A stretch of DNA of 62,145 nucleotides from Methylacidimicrobium fagopyrum (GTDB lineage Bacteria; Verrucomicrobiota; Verrucomicrobiia; Limisphaerales; UBA11358), in the NCBI GenBank assembly GCA_026225255.1, contig JAMFSJ010000054.1:1-62145 (forward strand). The letters are read 5' to 3'. The notes below the pieces were generated by a model. That model had not been told where the DNA came from and did no database searches. It was given only the letters and a program-made list of their open reading frames with translations. The position numbers and the translations under genes were made by a program. Position 1 is the stretch's first letter. Every line of letters begins with the position of its first letter. Shown piece after piece: positions 59,967-62,145 of the stretch.

Positions 59967-60111
59967 TTTGTAATTTTTATTGTCCGTCAGTTGAAAGGCT
60001 AACTGTGTTCTAAAAGATATTTATATTCCAGCCGGTCTTTCATTTATTTCATTCCCGCGCGGCCAGCGAAAGCGAAACTTACCTGTTTGAAATCAAAACA
60101 AGTGATTTATT

Positions 60112-60285
60112 GGGTCTGGGGTCTTGGGTCTTGGGTCTGGGGAGTCTGGGCACATTGATAGCGCTCGTTAACCCGGCGGCTTTATTCTATGGCCGCCATC
60201 ATTTTAAAAACTCGCTCCGCCTAGACTCCAGACCCCAGATCCCAGACCTCGGAACCCAGACCCCAGATCCTAGGCGCCAGCCCCC
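60112..60285. repeat. Long imperfect inverted repeat before the regulator gene
   Basis: GGTCTGGGGTCTTGGGTCTT (60112-60149) faces GACTCCAGACCCCAGATCCC and ACCCAGACCCCAGATCC (60223-60275), around an AT-richer centre. It lies between the 3' end of the regulator gene and the upstream region of the GH92 gene. TCTGGGGTC-type palindromes of this style seem to be a dispersed class. No second copy is seen in this window. The rest of 59967-60290 shows no gene. Confidence 0.65.
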
Positions 60286-60290
60286 ATTCG

Positions 60291-61382
60291 TCACAGCTGC
60301 GGGGCCGGGCCGATGGTTGCGCCGGCGGAAAATTCCACCGCGACGGCGAGGGGTTTGTGGATGACGCGGCCATACTCGACCAATTCCAACACGCGTTCGG
60401 CCAGGCCGTGCGAAAAAGATTTCGTGTTTGGTTTATAATGGCAGAGCGGGGGATAAAATTCGGAATACCAAGTGTCGTTGGGCATGACGACGAGGGAAAC
60501 GTCATCGGGCACGCGGATGCCTTTGGAAATCAGCCACGAAAAACTCGTCAGCAAATGGTTGGAGCTCGTCAGCACCATGGCCGTGGGGCGTTCTTTCAAT
60601 TTGAACGCGGATTCATACGCCTTGGCGATGGATTCCGGGGTGCGATGATCTTTGAACATCAATAATTTTGCGCCATTGCCCGCCGTTTCAATCGCCCGTC
60701 GCAAGCCGCGTTCGATCAACATCGCCCCGACGCCGCGCTCCACATATTCAAACATGCCGATATTCCGGTGACCGTGGCGGATGAATTGCAGGCCGGCATG
60801 AAATCCCGCCGGTTCCCAATCTTTGGTCACGTAGGGCAGGGTGATATCCGGATACGGCCAGCCGTGGATCAAGGTCGGCAAACCTCTTTTGTCGAACCAT
60901 TTTTGGATCGGCTCGTTTGACGCGCATAATATCCAGGCGGCGGAAGGATGGGTCTGCAACAGATTTTCCAATTGATGTTCCGGATCTTTCAGATGAAAGA
61001 TATCCGGCGAAACAAATTGCAGTTCACGGCCCATTTCCACCAACCGCTTTTGCGTCTCCTCCAATTCCAACAAGGTTTGGCCCTGCTCCACGGAATACGG
61101 CGAAAGAAAAATAACCGGCAATTTGGCTTGGGCGCGTTTTTTTATGCCCGAAAGTTTCTGGACGTGAATGCGTCGTTTGCGACCTTGCACGGAAGGCTCG
61201 GCCCAGCCGTCATCCACCAATAATTGCAACGCCAACCGCAAGGTGTCGCGCCCCACGCGCAACCGTTTCTTCAAATCCAGTTCTCCCGGCAACACATCTT
61301 TCAAAACCCCGGTGGCGATCCATTGTTTCAAGGTGGAAGCCGTTTCATGGACGAGACTGTTACGTTTGGGCAATTGTATCAT
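60291..61382 (-). CDS. GntR-type HTH regulator with LacI-like sugar-binding domain
   Basis: About 363 residues from the ATG encoding MIQLPKRNSLVHET (61382). A GntR-like winged helix (about 1-75; LKQWIATGVLKDVLPGELDL, LRVGRDTLRLALQLLVDDGW) is followed by a periplasmic-binding-protein-like effector domain of the LacI/GalR kind (about 90-360; AMVLTSSNHLLTSFSWLISK, GIRVPDDVSLVVMPND). It follows the pattern of XylR-like verrucomicrobial regulators. It lies on the same strand just upstream of the GH92 gene, and it may control that gene in response to a sugar; the sequence shows no operator that proves it. Confidence 0.85.
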   Translation of the reverse strand: MIQLPKRNSLVHETASTLKQWIATGVLKDVLPGELDLKKRLRVGRDTLRLALQLLVDDGWAEPSVQGRKRRIHVQKLSGIKKRAQAKLPVIFLSPYSVEQGQTLLELEETQKRLVEMGRELQFVSPDIFHLKDPEHQLENLLQTHPSAAWILCASNEPIQKWFDKRGLPTLIHGWPYPDITLPYVTKDWEPAGFHAGLQFIRHGHRNIGMFEYVERGVGAMLIERGLRRAIETAGNGAKLLMFKDHRTPESIAKAYESAFKLKERPTAMVLTSSNHLLTSFSWLISKGIRVPDDVSLVVMPNDTWYSEFYPPLCHYKPNTKSFSHGLAERVLELVEYGRVIHKPLAVAVEFSAGATIGPAPQL

Positions 61383-61530
61383 GGCGCAAAGCCGCACAGT
61401 AATCGAAGGGGGTCGTGATGGAAAATTAAATTAAAATAGCAAGTGTTTGACTCCCAGATGCTAAGAGCAAAAGCCATCCGCGACAATTTCGGGCAGGAGC
61501 GGCTGACTCGACGGGCTTTAATCCCAAAAA

Positions 61531-61564
61531 AAGAAGGAAACAAAGGGTTTCCCCTTCATTTCCT
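61531..61564 (-). terminator. Terminator of rpsT
   Basis: On the minus strand AAGGAAA and TTTCCTT enclose an inner AGGG-GAAA-CCCT hairpin, followed by CTTTTTTTGG. It lies about 50 bases after the rpsT stop codon. Confidence 0.78.
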
Positions 61565-61613
61565 TCGGTTAAAATGTGAGATCGGCAAAGTGGAGCTTTG
61601 CCCAAGTAACGAA

Positions 61614-61907
61614 TTACTTCTTAGCGGCTTTGGCCGGTTTTTCGGCCGGTTTGGCAACCAGCGCAATCGCCAGACGGGATTTTTTGCGGTTAGCAGTCGG
61701 GCGTTTGACGACGCCGAATTTGACGGCTTTGTCATACGCGGAATGGACGCCGGGGAGCAGCTTGGCGGCCTCATCCTTTTTGCCGGCGGCGACGATGGCG
61801 CGAAATTCTTTCTCCACGCGACGCAAGTTGGAGGTGACACTGCGGTTGTGCAGGTTTTTGCGTTCGCTGTTGCGCATCCGGCGTTCGGCTGACTTCGTAT
61901 TCGGCAT
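61614..61907 (-). CDS. rpsT: 30S ribosomal protein S20
   Basis: S20 binds 16S rRNA early in small-subunit assembly. The 97-residue protein starts MPNTKSAERRMRNSERKNLH, the family signature, with the helical middle RRVEKEFRAIVAAGKKDEAA and HSAYDKAVKFGVVKRPTANR. The C-terminal tail (AKPAEKPAKAAKK) is a short Lys/Ala extension. The frame is open a further 27 codons upstream, but the start is fixed by homology. It stands alone with its own terminator. Confidence 0.95.
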   Translation of the reverse strand: MPNTKSAERRMRNSERKNLHNRSVTSNLRRVEKEFRAIVAAGKKDEAAKLLPGVHSAYDKAVKFGVVKRPTANRKKSRLAIALVAKPAEKPAKAAKK

Positions 61908-61956
61908 AAATGATTTCTTATTTAAAAGGGCGGTGAATCTACCGAATAGGCAGAAA

Positions 61957-62145
61957 ATGTCAAACCTTTTAAGCCAGTTTAAAACCAAGGTGCCATTTAA
62001 GCATTTCCGCTACAAATATAGCCATAGGGCCACTCGAACTGCCGATGAGATATATACGTGTCTCAAAATGAGGCTTGGTGGATTCAAATACTTAATGACA
62101 CTGGGAAACGACTCGATTTTAGGGCTGAAGATTCATCTGAAAGGG
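61957..62145 (+). CDS. Open frame running off the right edge, unidentified
   Basis: An ATG at 61957 opens a frame of 63 codons with no stop before the window ends (MSNLLSQFKTKVPFKHFRYK ... CLKMRLGGFKYLMTLG ...). The mix of basic and aromatic residues is not obviously junk, but no ribosome site is clear and I recognise no family. It starts only 50 bases from the rpsT start, divergently, so it would lie in the rpsT promoter region. A chance frame is just as possible. Confidence 0.25.
   Translation, partial: MSNLLSQFKTKVPFKHFRYKYSHRATRTADEIYTCLKMRLGGFKYLMTLGNDSILGLKIHLKG

Noticed and set aside
61989..62145. tRNA gene at the right edge
   Set aside because: No arrangement gives an acceptor stem and a T-loop GTTCRA in proper spacing on either strand.

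Overview
The window most likely comes from a verrucomicrobium, probably of the Pedosphaera/Limisphaera type. The clues are a highly divergent FtsZ in a full division cluster, an array of PEP-CTERM proteins, prepilin-type proteins ending in an H-x-DG pattern, large secreted LamG/Ig and GH92 proteins, and many short palindromic repeats that also run through coding sequence. The taxonomic call is an inference from gene content. No 16S or other decisive marker is present.

Layout. (1) 1-12.5 kb is mixed housekeeping and secreted genes: a Rieske oxygenase, folE2 (-), two tandem TlpA-like thioredoxins of which the first has lost its CxxC, a secreted endo/exonuclease-phosphatase, a prepilin-like protein (-), a 1190-residue exoprotein, and an overlapping queA/ribD-C pair (-). 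(2) 12.57-30.17 kb is one 17.5-kb plus-strand division and cell-wall (dcw) cluster: mraZ, an unknown gene, rsmH, ftsL, ftsI, a SIMPL protein, murF, mraY, a LysM protein, ftsW, murG, murB, a VapBC-like toxin-antitoxin pair, ddl, ftsQ, ftsA, ftsZ. Four G-runs at exact 10-bp steps overlap its promoter and look like MraZ boxes. murE, murD and murC are absent from their usual places. (3) 30.2-32.6 kb holds an accessory nuclease-helicase (DUF2075 type) diverging from a small acidic protein. (4) 32.8-39.4 kb is a minus-strand flagellar operon: flhA, flhF, a small membrane protein, fliA, motA, motB and a short unknown gene. (5) 40-48.1 kb is a tandem array of PEP-CTERM surface proteins. Seven are adjacent, each with a shared upstream element and most with a similar terminator; one decayed copy precedes them and one isolated copy follows. 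Between the seventh and eighth lies 1.2 kb of repeats, including a 21-bp tandem array. (6) 48.4-62 kb holds large secreted enzymes (a sugar dehydrogenase/di-heme cytochrome fusion, a LamG/Ig protein, a GH92-malectin-peptidase fusion), a prepilin-like protein, a GntR-type sugar-responsive regulator and rpsT.

The main cross-cutting theme is repeats. At least five palindromic families recur at distant sites with exact matches of 22-29 bp. Three insertions lie in frame inside proteins: two in MurG and a duplicated 120-bp unit in the sugar dehydrogenase. The 3' end of the sugar dehydrogenase gene, with its downstream palindrome, is present three times in tandem, and the extra copies differ almost only by synonymous changes. 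This cassette-like array and the coding palindromes are the most unusual material here.

Together the genes describe a flagellated, Gram-negative-type cell with a partly rearranged division operon and a large investment in secreted and surface-anchored proteins for polysaccharide or glycoprotein breakdown. No rRNA, tRNA, CRISPR array, IS transposase, integrase or prophage was seen.
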